This document shows positions 24,364-32,701 of a DNA stretch of 45,217 nucleotides, one piece after another (the stretch's first letter is position 1; every line of letters begins with the position of its first letter). Origin of the DNA: Ilumatobacteraceae bacterium (GTDB taxonomy: Bacteria; Actinomycetota; Acidimicrobiia; Acidimicrobiales; Ilumatobacteraceae); the NCBI GenBank assembly GCA_013213745.1, contig JABSQH010000018.1, forward strand, positions 1-45,217, read 5' to 3'. A program made the position numbers and the translations under genes. The notes below the pieces were generated by a model. That model did not search any database. It had not been told where the DNA came from and saw only the letters and a list, made by a program, of their open reading frames with translations.

Positions 24364-25722
24364 CTAACGGCGGACCGTCGTGCCGGAGGGACCGGTCTCG
24401 ACCGTCCAGCCATCGGCCTGCAACTCGGCACGAAGCGCGTCGGCGGTGGCGTAGTCCTTGGCTGCACGGGCCGCATCCAGGGTCGCGGCTTTGTCGATCG
24501 CGTCCGTCGGGACTTCGTCGCTCGCGCCGAGCTCGAGGCCGAGCGCTGTGCAGATCTCGTCGATGGTCGCAACAAGCGCACCGGTGCGTTCGTCGTCGCC
24601 GGCATCGAGCGCGGCATTGGCGGCGCGCACGGTGTCGAACAACAGCGCCGTCGCCCGTGGTGTGTCGAGGTCGTCGTCCATCAGCGAGCGGAACTCCGCC
24701 AGCACCGATCCGTCCGGATGCGCCGTCGGAACCTCTGAGGTCCGCGCGGCGAACGCGTCGAGACCGGCGAGCGCCTTGACAGCCGCGTCGAGGTTGTCCT
24801 GGGTGATCTTGACCGGGCTGCGGTAGTGCGACTGCAAGAGCACCATCCGGTACGTGCGCGGGTCGTAGTGCTCGATCAAGTCGAGCAGGTTCGAGACGTT
24901 GCCGAGGCTCTTCGACATCTTTTCGCCCTCGGCGTCGACGACGAACCCGTTGTGCATCCAATGGTTGGCGAACCGTTGCCCGAGGGCCACCGCTTGGGCG
25001 CGTTCGTTTTCATGGTGCGGGAAGCGCAGGTCCTGACCGCCACCGTGGAGGTCGAAACCTTCACCCAAGATTCCGAGGCTCATGACGACGCACTCGGAGT
25101 GCCAACCGGGGCGTCCGTCGCCCCACGGCGCAGGCCACGCCGGCTCGCCAGGCTTGGACAGCTTCCACAACACGAAGTCGGCCGGATGCCGCTTGGCCGC
25201 GGCTCCGTGGACCTCGCGCTCGCCGCCACCGGCGCGCATGTCGTCGAGCGACTGGTACGCCAGCAGTCCGTAGTCGGGCACCGACTGCACGTCGAAGTAG
25301 ATGCCATCGTCGGTCGTGTAGGCGTGACCGCGCTCGATCAAGTCGGAGATCATCTCGATCATCTCGTCGACGTACTCGGTGGCATGTGGCGTGTCGGTCG
25401 GGCGTTGGAAGTTGACCGCGTCCATCGCCTCCCACCACACGGCTTCGCACTTGGTGGTGATGTCCTCCCACGGCCGGTTCTCACGCTGGGCGCGCTCGAT
25501 GATCTTGTCCTCGATGTCGGTGATGTTCGACACGAAGCGGACCTCGAGCCCCGTCCATTCGAGATACCGCCGCAGCACGTCGTACACGAGCGTGGCCCGA
25601 CCATGGCCGAGGTGCGGGGGGCCGTACACCGTCGGGCCACACAGGTAGATGCTGACCTTCCCGGGCTCGCGCAGAGCAAGCTCGCGCACCTGGCGGGTGG
25701 CGGAGTCGTAGAGGTGCAGCAC
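24364..25722 (-). CDS. cysS: Cysteinyl-tRNA synthetase
   Basis: From GTG 25722 the 452-residue protein begins VLHLYDSATRQ and has YLCGPTVYGPPHLGHGR (class I HIGH-type motif), FVSNITDIEDKII, LWKLSKPGEPAWPAPWGDGRPGWHSEC, FDLHGGGQDLRFPHHENE and EKMSKSLGN (KMSKS). The zinc ligands of CysRS are kept: Cys28, Cys in WHSEC, and His and Glu in PHHENE. So it is a normal zinc enzyme and not a zinc-free substitute. The open frame continues upstream, but that stretch contains a dispersed hairpin and no similarity. It is divergent from valS with 146 bp between. Confidence 0.95.
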   Translation of the reverse strand: MLHLYDSATRQVRELALREPGKVSIYLCGPTVYGPPHLGHGRATLVYDVLRRYLEWTGLEVRFVSNITDIEDKIIERAQRENRPWEDITTKCEAVWWEAMDAVNFQRPTDTPHATEYVDEMIEMISDLIERGHAYTTDDGIYFDVQSVPDYGLLAYQSLDDMRAGGGEREVHGAAAKRHPADFVLWKLSKPGEPAWPAPWGDGRPGWHSECVVMSLGILGEGFDLHGGGQDLRFPHHENERAQAVALGQRFANHWMHNGFVVDAEGEKMSKSLGNVSNLLDLIEHYDPRTYRMVLLQSHYRSPVKITQDNLDAAVKALAGLDAFAARTSEVPTAHPDGSVLAEFRSLMDDDLDTPRATALLFDTVRAANAALDAGDDERTGALVATIDEICTALGLELGASDEVPTDAIDKAATLDAARAAKDYATADALRAELQADGWTVETGPSGTTVRR

Positions 25723-25771
25723 AGCCGTGCAGCCTACGAGCCGGCGACACCCAGACCGCCGTGGTTCCACC

Positions 25772-25810
25772 GGTGAGCGAAACAGCCCCCTGTCGGCCCC
25801 TTCCCTCACC
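25772..25810. repeat. Dispersed imperfect palindrome, copy 2
   Basis: GGTGAGCGAAACAGCC pairs imperfectly with GGCCCCTTCCCTCACC around a short loop. It is preceded by CCACC and followed by GG. It lies in the cysS/valS divergent spacer and shares its left arm almost exactly with copy 3 at 28472. Confidence 0.6.
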
Positions 25811-25868
25811 GGAGCGCGCCGAGAACGCACCTTCGGGCGGGCGTTGCAGGTCGGTAGCCTCGGGCGCG

Positions 25869-28445
25869 ATGGCCACAGTTCCCGACAAGCCGACGCTCGA
25901 CGGCATCGAAGCCCGCTGGATCGACCAGTGGCGCGCCGATGACACCTACCGCTTCGACGCGTCGGTACCCCGGGAGCAGGTGTTCTCGATCGACACCCCG
26001 CCGCCGACGGTGAGCGGTTCGCTGCACATGGGCCACATGTTCAGTTACACCCACACCGACATCGTCGCCCGCCACCAGCGGATGCGCGGCAAGGCCGTGT
26101 TCTACCCGATCGGTTGGGACGACAACGGACTACCCACCGAGCGTCGCGTGCAGAACTACTACGGCGTGCGCTGCGATCCGAATGAGCCGTACATCGAGAA
26201 CTTCGAACCGCCGTTCCGCGGCGAACCGCCGAAGAAGCACCGCGCCATCCCGGTCTCTCGTCCCAACTTCCTCGAGCTGTGCGACGAACTGGTGGCCATC
26301 GACGAGAAGGTCTTCGAGAACGTCCTGCGTCGCCTTGGGTTGTCGTTCGACTGGAACCACCACTACGCCACCATCGACGAACGTTCCCGCCGAGCGTGCC
26401 AACGCGCCTTTCTGCGCAACGTTGCACGCGGCGAGGCCTACAGCCAGGATGCGCCGACGCTGTGGGACATCGACTTCCGAACGGCGGTTGCTCAGGCCGA
26501 ACTCGAAGACCGCGAGCGCCCGGGGGCGTACCACAAGATCGGCTTCCCACGATCCGACGGCGCTGGGGCAATCGAGATCGACACCACGCGTCCCGAACTG
26601 ATCGCGGCGTGTGTGGCGCTGGTCGCCCACCCCGACGACGAGCGGTATCAGTCGCTGTTCGGCAGCTCCGTGCGCACACCGCTGTACGGGGTGGAGGTGC
26701 CGGTGGTGGCCCACGAATTGGCCGAGCCCGAGAAGGGAACGGGCATCGCCATGATCTGTACGTTCGGCGACACCACCGACGTCACGTGGTGGCGCGAACT
26801 CAACCTGCCCATGCGTGCGATCGTCGGGCGCGACGGGCGCATCGTCGCCGACCCACCGGATGGCGTCGATCCAGCTGCCTACGAATCGATCGCCGGCCTG
26901 ACCACCAAGCAAGCCCAACGCGCCGTGGTCGAGCAACTCACCGAATCGGGCGACCTCATCGGCGAACCACGCCCGATCCAGCATCCGGTGAAGTTCTACG
27001 AACGCGGCGAACGGCCGCTCGAGATCGTGACCTCCCGCCAGTGGTACATCCGCAACGGTGGACGGGAGGCCGACCTTCGCTCAGCCCTCATCAACCGCGG
27101 CACCGAGCTCACCTGGCACCCCGACTACATGCGCCATCGCTACGACAACTGGGTCGAGGGCCTCAACGGCGACTGGCTGATCAGCCGGCAGCGCTTCTTC
27201 GGCGTGCCGGTCCCCGTCTGGTACCGCCTCGACGATGCGGGCGAGCCGCTCTACGACGACCCGATCACCCCGGACGAGTCGGCACTGCCCGTCGACCCGT
27301 CGGTTGACGTCCCCGATGGTTTCGAGGCCAGCCAGCGCGACCAGCCGGGCGGGTTCGTCGCCGACCCGGACATTTTCGACACCTGGGCCACCTCGTCGCT
27401 GACTCCGCAAATCGCGGGCGGCTGGGAGGAAGACCCCGAGCTGTTCAAGCGCGTGTTTCCGATGGATCTGCGCCCACAGGGTCACGACATCATCCGCACG
27501 TGGCTGTTCTCCTCAGTCGTGCGCAGCCATTTCGAATTCGACTCGGTCCCGTGGACCAACGCCGCACTGTCGGGTTGGATCCTCGACCCCGACCGCAAGA
27601 AGATGTCGAAGTCGAAGGGCAACGTCGTGACGCCGATGGACCTCTTCGACTCGTACGGCACCGACGCGGTGCGGTACTGGGCTGGGTCGGCGCGGCCCGG
27701 CGTCGACACCGCGTTCAGCGAGGACCAGATGAAGGTCGGCCGCAAGCTGGCAAACAAGATTCTCAACGTCAGCAAGTTCGTGCTCGGCCTCGGCGAAATC
27801 CCCGGTCACGAGTCGGGTGCCGAACTCGACGACAGCGCGCTCGCCGACACCGTCACCGAGCCGATCGATCGATCGATGCTCGCCAAGCTCGACGCACTCA
27901 CCACCGAAACGACCGCCGACTTCGACGATCTCGACTACGCCCGCGCCCTCGAACGCACCGAGCACCTGTTCTGGTGGTTCTGCGACAACTACGTCGAGCT
28001 GGTGAAGAGTCGGGCCTACGAGGCCCATGGCATCGACGCCGCAGCGTCGGCGCGCGCCGCGCTGCGCCGGGGACTGTCGACCCTGCAGCGACTGCTCGCA
28101 CCATTCCTCCCCTACGCCACCGAAGAGGCGTGGAGCTGGTGGCAACAGGGCAGCGTGCATCGCGCCAGCTGGCCGGCGGCCAGCGGACTCGACGCCGATG
28201 CCACGCTGATCGACCCGACGATCGAGCTGCTGACGCTGGTGCGCCGTGCCAAAACCGAAGCCAAGCAAAGTCAGCGATCCGAAGTCGCCACAGTGCAGGT
28301 GTCCGCCCCATTGACGCTGCACGACGCCATCGACGTCGGGCGCCGCGACCTCCTCGACGCGGGCTCGATCCTCGATCTCGTCGTGGCTGATGGCTCCGAC
28401 GAGCTACGCGCCGACGTGACGCTGGCCGAGCCCGCGTCGAGCTGA
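25869..28445 (+). CDS. valS: Valyl-tRNA synthetase
   Basis: The 858-residue class I synthetase starts MATVPDKPTLDGIEARW and has the HIGH-type motif SGSLHMGHMFSYTHTDI, WDDNGLPTERRVQNYYGV, an editing domain with DTTRPELIAACVALVAHP, GDWLISRQRFFGVPVPVW, DLRPQGHDIIRTWLF and KKMSKSKGNVVTP (KMSKS). The anticodon-binding domain follows (FWWFCDNYVELVKSRAY), and the C-terminal coiled coil is short. The NGLPTERRVQ form suggests the second ValRS subgroup rather than the E. coli-like one. ATG 25869 is chosen over longer in-frame starts because those would read through the hairpin; TAGCCT lies 8 nt upstream as a -10 box. Confidence 0.94.
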   Translation: MATVPDKPTLDGIEARWIDQWRADDTYRFDASVPREQVFSIDTPPPTVSGSLHMGHMFSYTHTDIVARHQRMRGKAVFYPIGWDDNGLPTERRVQNYYGVRCDPNEPYIENFEPPFRGEPPKKHRAIPVSRPNFLELCDELVAIDEKVFENVLRRLGLSFDWNHHYATIDERSRRACQRAFLRNVARGEAYSQDAPTLWDIDFRTAVAQAELEDRERPGAYHKIGFPRSDGAGAIEIDTTRPELIAACVALVAHPDDERYQSLFGSSVRTPLYGVEVPVVAHELAEPEKGTGIAMICTFGDTTDVTWWRELNLPMRAIVGRDGRIVADPPDGVDPAAYESIAGLTTKQAQRAVVEQLTESGDLIGEPRPIQHPVKFYERGERPLEIVTSRQWYIRNGGREADLRSALINRGTELTWHPDYMRHRYDNWVEGLNGDWLISRQRFFGVPVPVWYRLDDAGEPLYDDPITPDESALPVDPSVDVPDGFEASQRDQPGGFVADPDIFDTWATSSLTPQIAGGWEEDPELFKRVFPMDLRPQGHDIIRTWLFSSVVRSHFEFDSVPWTNAALSGWILDPDRKKMSKSKGNVVTPMDLFDSYGTDAVRYWAGSARPGVDTAFSEDQMKVGRKLANKILNVSKFVLGLGEIPGHESGAELDDSALADTVTEPIDRSMLAKLDALTTETTADFDDLDYARALERTEHLFWWFCDNYVELVKSRAYEAHGIDAAASARAALRRGLSTLQRLLAPFLPYATEEAWSWWQQGSVHRASWPAASGLDADATLIDPTIELLTLVRRAKTEAKQSQRSEVATVQVSAPLTLHDAIDVGRRDLLDAGSILDLVVADGSDELRADVTLAEPASS

Positions 28446-28471
28446 CGTAGTTCGCAGCAACCGCCTCCACC

Positions 28472-28510
28472 GGTGAGCGAAACGGCCCACAGAGGGCGCA
28501 GTCCCTCGCC
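28472..28510. repeat. Dispersed imperfect palindrome, copy 3
   Basis: GGTGAGCGAAACGGCCC pairs imperfectly with GGCGCAGTCCCTCGCC. It is preceded by CCTCCACC. It lies 26 bp after the valS stop, where a terminator would be expected. Confidence 0.6.
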
Positions 28511-28551
28511 GCAGGTGACGTGAGTGCACGTTCGTAACTGTTTCGTAATAG

Positions 28552-28585
28552 TGTGACCCACTTCACACCAATCGCCTCCTACACT
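28552..28585 (+). promoter_or_regulatory. CRP-type box and -10 of the L,D-transpeptidase gene
   Basis: TGTGACCCACTTCACA (28552-28567) fits the CRP/GlxR consensus TGTGA-N6-TCACA exactly. A TACACT -10 (28580-28585) follows and the ATG is 8 nt later. The box centre is about 32 bp before the likely transcription start, which favours repression or close activation. Confidence 0.55.
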
Positions 28586-28593
28586 CGTCAGCC

Positions 28594-29280
28594 ATGTCGA
28601 GGTTGGCGGGAATCGTTGGGATCGCCGTCGTGTCCGCGCTCTTGGTGGCTGCGCCGGTTGTTGCCGCGCCTGAGGAGCCGGAGGCGAACGAGAACACCGA
28701 GGCCGTCGCCGATGGTGATGACGCGACCACTGAATCGGCCGAATCCACCACCACCACGGCCCCAGCGCTGTCGCCGATCGAGGCCGCCGACCAGACCCCG
28801 CGCCGCGGCACACAGGTGCAGCTGGTCGAACCGCCGCCCCCACCACCGCCGCCGCCCCCACCGGAATGGGTCCTCCCAGCGAACTCCGGTGCAGGTCGCC
28901 GCGTCGTCTATTCCAAGTCGATCCAACGGGTGTGGGCGGTCGACGGCAACGGCGTCGTCGCCAAGACCCACAAGGTCTCGGGCCGCCAGACCCCGCTCGA
29001 CCCACGGCCGGGTACGTACGCGGTGTGGTCCCGCTCGCTGCATACCTTCGCAATCCAGAACCCGACGATCACCTGGAAATACATGGTCCGTTTCGCCCAC
29101 GGCGGTGAAGGCGGCAACATCGGCTTCCACGAGATCCCGTTTCAGTACGGGCGCCCGGTGCAATCGATCTCGCAGCTCGGACAACCGCTGTCGGGCGGCT
29201 GCGTCCGGCAGTCGACGCCCGACGCCATCTGGATGTGGGGCTGGGCACAGCTCGGCACCAAGGTCGTCGTCCTGCCGTAA
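28594..29280 (+). CDS. Exported L,D-transpeptidase (YkuD)
   Basis: The 228-residue protein has a signal peptide (to about Ala25), an acidic Thr/Ala-rich linker, and eleven consecutive prolines (residues 80-90). A YkuD catalytic domain follows, with NIGFHEIP (His179) and SGGCVRQS (Cys203), the family's H...S-x-G-C-x-R motif. Enzymes of this type make 3-3 crosslinks in peptidoglycan or attach proteins to it, outside the membrane. The proline run would help span the wall. It lies before the LCP gene on the same strand and is preceded by a CRP-type box. Confidence 0.88.
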   Translation: MSRLAGIVGIAVVSALLVAAPVVAAPEEPEANENTEAVADGDDATTESAESTTTTAPALSPIEAADQTPRRGTQVQLVEPPPPPPPPPPPEWVLPANSGAGRRVVYSKSIQRVWAVDGNGVVAKTHKVSGRQTPLDPRPGTYAVWSRSLHTFAIQNPTITWKYMVRFAHGGEGGNIGFHEIPFQYGRPVQSISQLGQPLSGGCVRQSTPDAIWMWGWAQLGTKVVVLP

Positions 29281-29314
29281 CGCGGGGCCGTAGCGCCGAT
29301 ACATTTCCGGGGTC

Positions 29315-30670
29315 ATGTCGACCGACCCCCCGCCGCCTCCGCCAAGTCCCCCTGCGGCGCTCGGGCTGACGCCCGAGGACCCACCCAATCGGCGTCGCGG
29401 TCGCCCGTGGACGCAACGGTTGATGATCACCGCGATCTTCATCGCCGCGTTGGGCACCTTTGCTGCGTCGGGGGCGCTGTACATGGGTCAGCGTGTGGTC
29501 GAGGACCGCAATGTCGTACCAGCCTTCGAACCACAACAGGTTCCGGCCGATGCTGGCTTCGAGCCCGGAGCGAAGGGCACGGCGGACGGTGCCGCACCTG
29601 CCCCAGAGTCCGATGGGACGGTTCCCGTCGAGACGTTTCCGCCCGCCGAGCCCGAAGCTCGGAACATCCTGATCACCGGCGCCGACAACAACGACTGCGT
29701 CGACCCGGATTCGCCATACGCAGGCGCATTCGGCGACCGCAGCGCCATCGGCGAGCGCAGCGACACGATCATGGTGTGGCGGGTGAACCCGGCGACGAAC
29801 CAAGTCGCCGTGTTGTCGTTCCCCCGTGACCTCTGGGTGACGATCGCCGGTCGCCAGAGTCAACAGCGCATCAACGTGGCCTACGAACGCGACAACCCGG
29901 AGCTGCTGCGCGACACGATCTTCGCCAACTTCTTCGTCCCGGTCGACTACTGGATCCAGGTCGACTTCTGCGCCTTCAAGACTCTGGTCGATGCCGTTGG
30001 CGGCGTGGCGGTGCCGTTCGACACACCGGTCCGCGACGTGAACACCGGACTGAACGTTCCGCAGGCCGGCTGCTACACCTTCGATGGCGATCATGCGCTG
30101 GCGTACGTGCGCTCCCGGAAGCTGCAAACGATGAATGAGGACGGCTCCTGGACCACCGACGGCACGTCTGACCTCGGCCGCATCTCCCGCCAGCAGGACT
30201 TCATCCGGCGCGTCGCCGACGAACTGCTCTCGAACGGGCCATGGGATCCCGACGTCGCCCGCGGCCTCATCGAGACGAGCAGCGAGTACGTGGCGTTCAA
30301 CGAGGACCTCACTCTCAGCAAGCAGCTGGAGTTGGCCGGAGTGCTCAACGGCATCGATCCCGAAGCCATCACGTCGTATCAGATCGAGGCGCGCAACGCG
30401 ACGATCCAAGGGAACGCAGTGCTGATCCCGCAGATCGAGGGCGACAACATGCGTGCAATCCTCGAAGTGTTCCGTGGCCAGGCCACCCTGGCCAGCGCGC
30501 CAGAGCAGGAACTGGCCGCCGAGAACACCATCGTGGCCCCGCCGACCACGGCTGACACGAGCGTTGCACCGAACAACTCGACCGACGCCGGTGTTGCCGA
30601 GCCACCGGTCGTCGAGGTCGACGAAATCCAGAGGGGCGTCTTCCCCGACGCCTCGGTCACCTGCACCTGA
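29315..30670 (+). CDS. LytR-CpsA-Psr (LCP) family protein
   Basis: The 451-residue protein has a cytoplasmic proline-rich N-terminus, one transmembrane helix (about residues 35-57) and an extracellular LCP domain. The domain reads ARNILITGADNN, GERSDTIMVWRVNP, VAVLSFPRDLWV, INVAYE, YWIQVDFCAFKTLVDAVGGV, HALAYVRSRKL and DLGRISRQQDFIRRV. The conserved Asp and Arg residues of the phosphotransferase site are visible. LCP enzymes move undecaprenyl-linked glycopolymers such as arabinogalactan or teichoic acid onto peptidoglycan. A Thr/Val/Pro-rich tail of about 60 residues follows. A TACATT -10 lies 9 nt before the ATG. With the L,D-transpeptidase it forms a small cell-wall pair. Confidence 0.9.
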   Translation: MSTDPPPPPPSPPAALGLTPEDPPNRRRGRPWTQRLMITAIFIAALGTFAASGALYMGQRVVEDRNVVPAFEPQQVPADAGFEPGAKGTADGAAPAPESDGTVPVETFPPAEPEARNILITGADNNDCVDPDSPYAGAFGDRSAIGERSDTIMVWRVNPATNQVAVLSFPRDLWVTIAGRQSQQRINVAYERDNPELLRDTIFANFFVPVDYWIQVDFCAFKTLVDAVGGVAVPFDTPVRDVNTGLNVPQAGCYTFDGDHALAYVRSRKLQTMNEDGSWTTDGTSDLGRISRQQDFIRRVADELLSNGPWDPDVARGLIETSSEYVAFNEDLTLSKQLELAGVLNGIDPEAITSYQIEARNATIQGNAVLIPQIEGDNMRAILEVFRGQATLASAPEQELAAENTIVAPPTTADTSVAPNNSTDAGVAEPPVVEVDEIQRGVFPDASVTCT

Positions 30671-30678
30671 CGCTGTCA

Positions 30679-30707
30679 CGACAGTCGGTGCCAGGCACCT
30701 GCCGTCG
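30679..30707. terminator. Hairpin with GGTGCC-A-GGCACC core, copy 1
   Basis: The 13-bp palindrome GGTGCCAGGCACC (30687-30699) is flanked by CGAC and GTCG, which extend the stem. It lies 8 bp beyond the LCP stop in the convergent spacer. It may stop LCP transcription, or be a dispersed repeat used as a terminator. Confidence 0.5.
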
Positions 30708-30740
30708 CATGTCACCGCCGGCGTTCATCTCGTGGCGCCA

Positions 30741-30769
30741 CGACACCTGGTGCCTGGCACCTGCTGTCG
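30741..30769. terminator. Hairpin with GGTGCC-T-GGCACC core, copy 2 (inverted)
   Basis: The same element is in opposite orientation: CGACA, a 3-base bulge, GGTGCC-T-GGCACC, a 3-base bulge, TGTCG. It is 15 bp from the stop of the convergent VWA gene and suits its terminator. Confidence 0.5.
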
Positions 30770-30783
30770 CATCGGCGCGTCAG

Positions 30784-31803
30784 CTAGCGGTCGAGGACAC
30801 GGGTCAACGCAGCGGCGGCATCGCTCGGTCCCGACACGACGGTGCAGCGAGCGCCCACGGCGTCGGCCAGTTCGATCGCCTCGTCGGCGTCGCCCTCGGG
30901 TCCAACGATCACCAGCTCGTCGAGCCGCCGCGCAACGGGCAACGGATCGGTGTCGACCGTGGAGCGGCAATCCGACAACAACACGGTGACCTTGCGCTTT
31001 GCGGGCGACCGGGCGAGTTGCTCCTCCGCAGCGGACAACCCGGCAGCAACATCGGTGGTACCGAACCCCCGCAGGGCGAGTACCCGGTCGATCACCGTCT
31101 CTGGCGGGAGGCTCGAACCCTGCGATCGGGCGATCACCACGTCGGAGCCGAACGACACCACCGAGTAGTCGACCGGCGCTCGCCAGGCGACAGCTGCAGC
31201 GGCCACGGCTGCGGTGGCGAGCGGGCGTCCGGTCATCGAGGCGCTGCGATCGACCACGAGCGAGAGCGCCGTCGCTGGGCTGCGCCACTGGCGAACCCAC
31301 AGCTCGTCGGGGTCCGGCGCCGCGCCGGCGGCCCGCGCCGACACCAACGCGTCGATCGACGCATCGACATCGAGGTCACCGGGTTCGTCGCGCAGCCGAT
31401 GCGTGGCCAACCGGCCGACTCCGCGGGGCCGCGTCGGACCGCGAGCGGCGAGCTGCAAGAACACCTGTGCGGCCAGCCGGCGAGCCAGCGCCCGCAACTG
31501 CGGGTCGGTGGCGCCCGTCAGGTCGGCGAGCATCGCCAGAGCATCGTCGGGAGACTCCTCGAGCAGTTTTTCGAAGGCCTCCTCGTCGAGCACACCGATC
31601 TCCGGCGACACCTCGTCGAGTTGTTCGTGCCGCTGCTCGAGCTGGCGTCGCGTCGAGGTTCGCTTGCGGTGGGCGGCGACTTCGTCGTCTGCGGCATCAC
31701 CTTCCGCCGGTGGCGGGCTCAGCCCGTCGTCGCCCCTGTCGGGGCCGTCGCTTTTCCCGCGCCGCCCGGAGCCGTCTCGGCCGGCTCGAACACCGCCTGC
31801 CAC
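30784..31803 (-). CDS. VWA-domain protein, second set
   Basis: The 339-residue frame from GTG 31803 overlaps the AAA gene by 85 bp; no later ATG or GTG gives a better start. After a charged N-terminus it has a helical region (EEAFEKLLEESPDDALAML) and a VWA domain with an intact MIDAS motif, VVDRSASMTG, later GFGTTDVAAGL and VTVLLSDCRS. It differs from the first VWA gene (6690-8063), which lacks the strict DxSxS. It is the last gene after the AAA gene and may be the partner of that ATPase in activating the upstream zinc dehydrogenases. Confidence 0.82.
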   Translation of the reverse strand: MAGGVRAGRDGSGRRGKSDGPDRGDDGLSPPPAEGDAADDEVAAHRKRTSTRRQLEQRHEQLDEVSPEIGVLDEEAFEKLLEESPDDALAMLADLTGATDPQLRALARRLAAQVFLQLAARGPTRPRGVGRLATHRLRDEPGDLDVDASIDALVSARAAGAAPDPDELWVRQWRSPATALSLVVDRSASMTGRPLATAAVAAAAVAWRAPVDYSVVSFGSDVVIARSQGSSLPPETVIDRVLALRGFGTTDVAAGLSAAEEQLARSPAKRKVTVLLSDCRSTVDTDPLPVARRLDELVIVGPEGDADEAIELADAVGARCTVVSGPSDAAAALTRVLDR

Positions 31804-32636
31804 AGCTCGCGCACGATGTCCTCGGCGCTACGCGTGGTTCCCTCGCGCAACCGCACGCGCCCCGATAATGCAACCAGTGCGGCGTCGAGCGAGACGCCGG
31901 CATCGTCCGGCGACACGGCACGCACCTCACCGAGCGACTCGGCCACTGCGACCATGTCGATCGCGCCGCGCACCGATGACCCGACGCGCAGGTCGGGATG
32001 CTGCCGCGTGCGGCGCACGAGATCGACCACCTGGCCGATCCACGCAGGATCGAGCGTCGGCCCGTCCGCCGCTCGCTCCGTGATCGCCGCCTCATCGTCG
32101 GCGCTCTGGTAGTCGACCGCCACGCGACACACCCGGTCGTACACCGCACCGGAGATGCGCGCCGTCCCGATGGCGTCGAACGGGTTCATCGCGGCCACGA
32201 GCCGGAACCCCGGCGCAGCCGGAACATGACCCAGGCGCGGCACGTGCAACTCGCCTTCGCTCATCACCGTGATCAACACGTTGAGCGTCTCTTCGGGGAC
32301 ACGGTTGATCTCCTCGATGTACAACAGCGCCCCGTCGCGCAGCGCTGTGGTCAGCGGACCGTCGACGAACACCTCGGGGTCGTACCCCTCAGCCAGTACG
32401 CGCGCGGGGTCGAAGTGTCCGACCAGACGTGCAGGCGTGAGTTCGGCATTCCCCTCGACGAATTCGAATCCGACACCGAGCTCTTTGGCCACGGTGCGCA
32501 ACAAGGTCGACTTGCCGGTGCCCGGTGGACCTTCGAGCACGACGTGGCGGTCGGCCAGCAGCGCCGATACGACGAGTTCGATTTCGCGTCGGCGTCCGAC
32601 GACGTCGGCTTCGATTCGATCGACGAGCTCACTCAC
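31719..32636 (-). CDS. MoxR-family AAA+ ATPase, second set
   Basis: The 305-residue protein has DVVGRRREIELVVSALLAD, Walker A LEGPPGTGKST, Walker B LLYIEEINRV, the MoxR signature ETLNVLITVMSEGELH, sensor 1 FRLVAAMNPFD and an arginine-finger region (ISGAVYDRVCRV). This is a classical MoxR/chelatase-like layout, distinct from the CoxD-like gene at 8066. Start is GTG 32636. It lies 65 bp after the zinc alcohol dehydrogenase on the same strand and overlaps its VWA partner. Confidence 0.88.
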   Translation of the reverse strand: MSELVDRIEADVVGRRREIELVVSALLADRHVVLEGPPGTGKSTLLRTVAKELGVGFEFVEGNAELTPARLVGHFDPARVLAEGYDPEVFVDGPLTTALRDGALLYIEEINRVPEETLNVLITVMSEGELHVPRLGHVPAAPGFRLVAAMNPFDAIGTARISGAVYDRVCRVAVDYQSADDEAAITERAADGPTLDPAWIGQVVDLVRRTRQHPDLRVGSSVRGAIDMVAVAESLGEVRAVSPDDAGVSLDAALVALSGRVRLREGTTRSAEDIVRELWQAVFEPAETAPGGAGKATAPTGATTG

Positions 32637-32701
32637 GGCGCCGATGATGACAGGTCGTGCGCCGACACCGAGGATCAGGCCCCGGCGCCGCCGGCATCAC
32701 G

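Noticed and set aside
24364-25722. cysS as a zinc-independent paralogue belonging to the zinc regulon
   Set aside because: All four zinc ligands of CysRS are present and no Zur-like box lies upstream, so it is an ordinary housekeeping gene.
28829-28863. Poly-proline codon run as a sequencing artefact or frameshift
   Set aside because: The frame is open on both sides, and the signal peptide and YkuD domain are in the same frame. A proline-rich wall-spanning linker is normal in this family.
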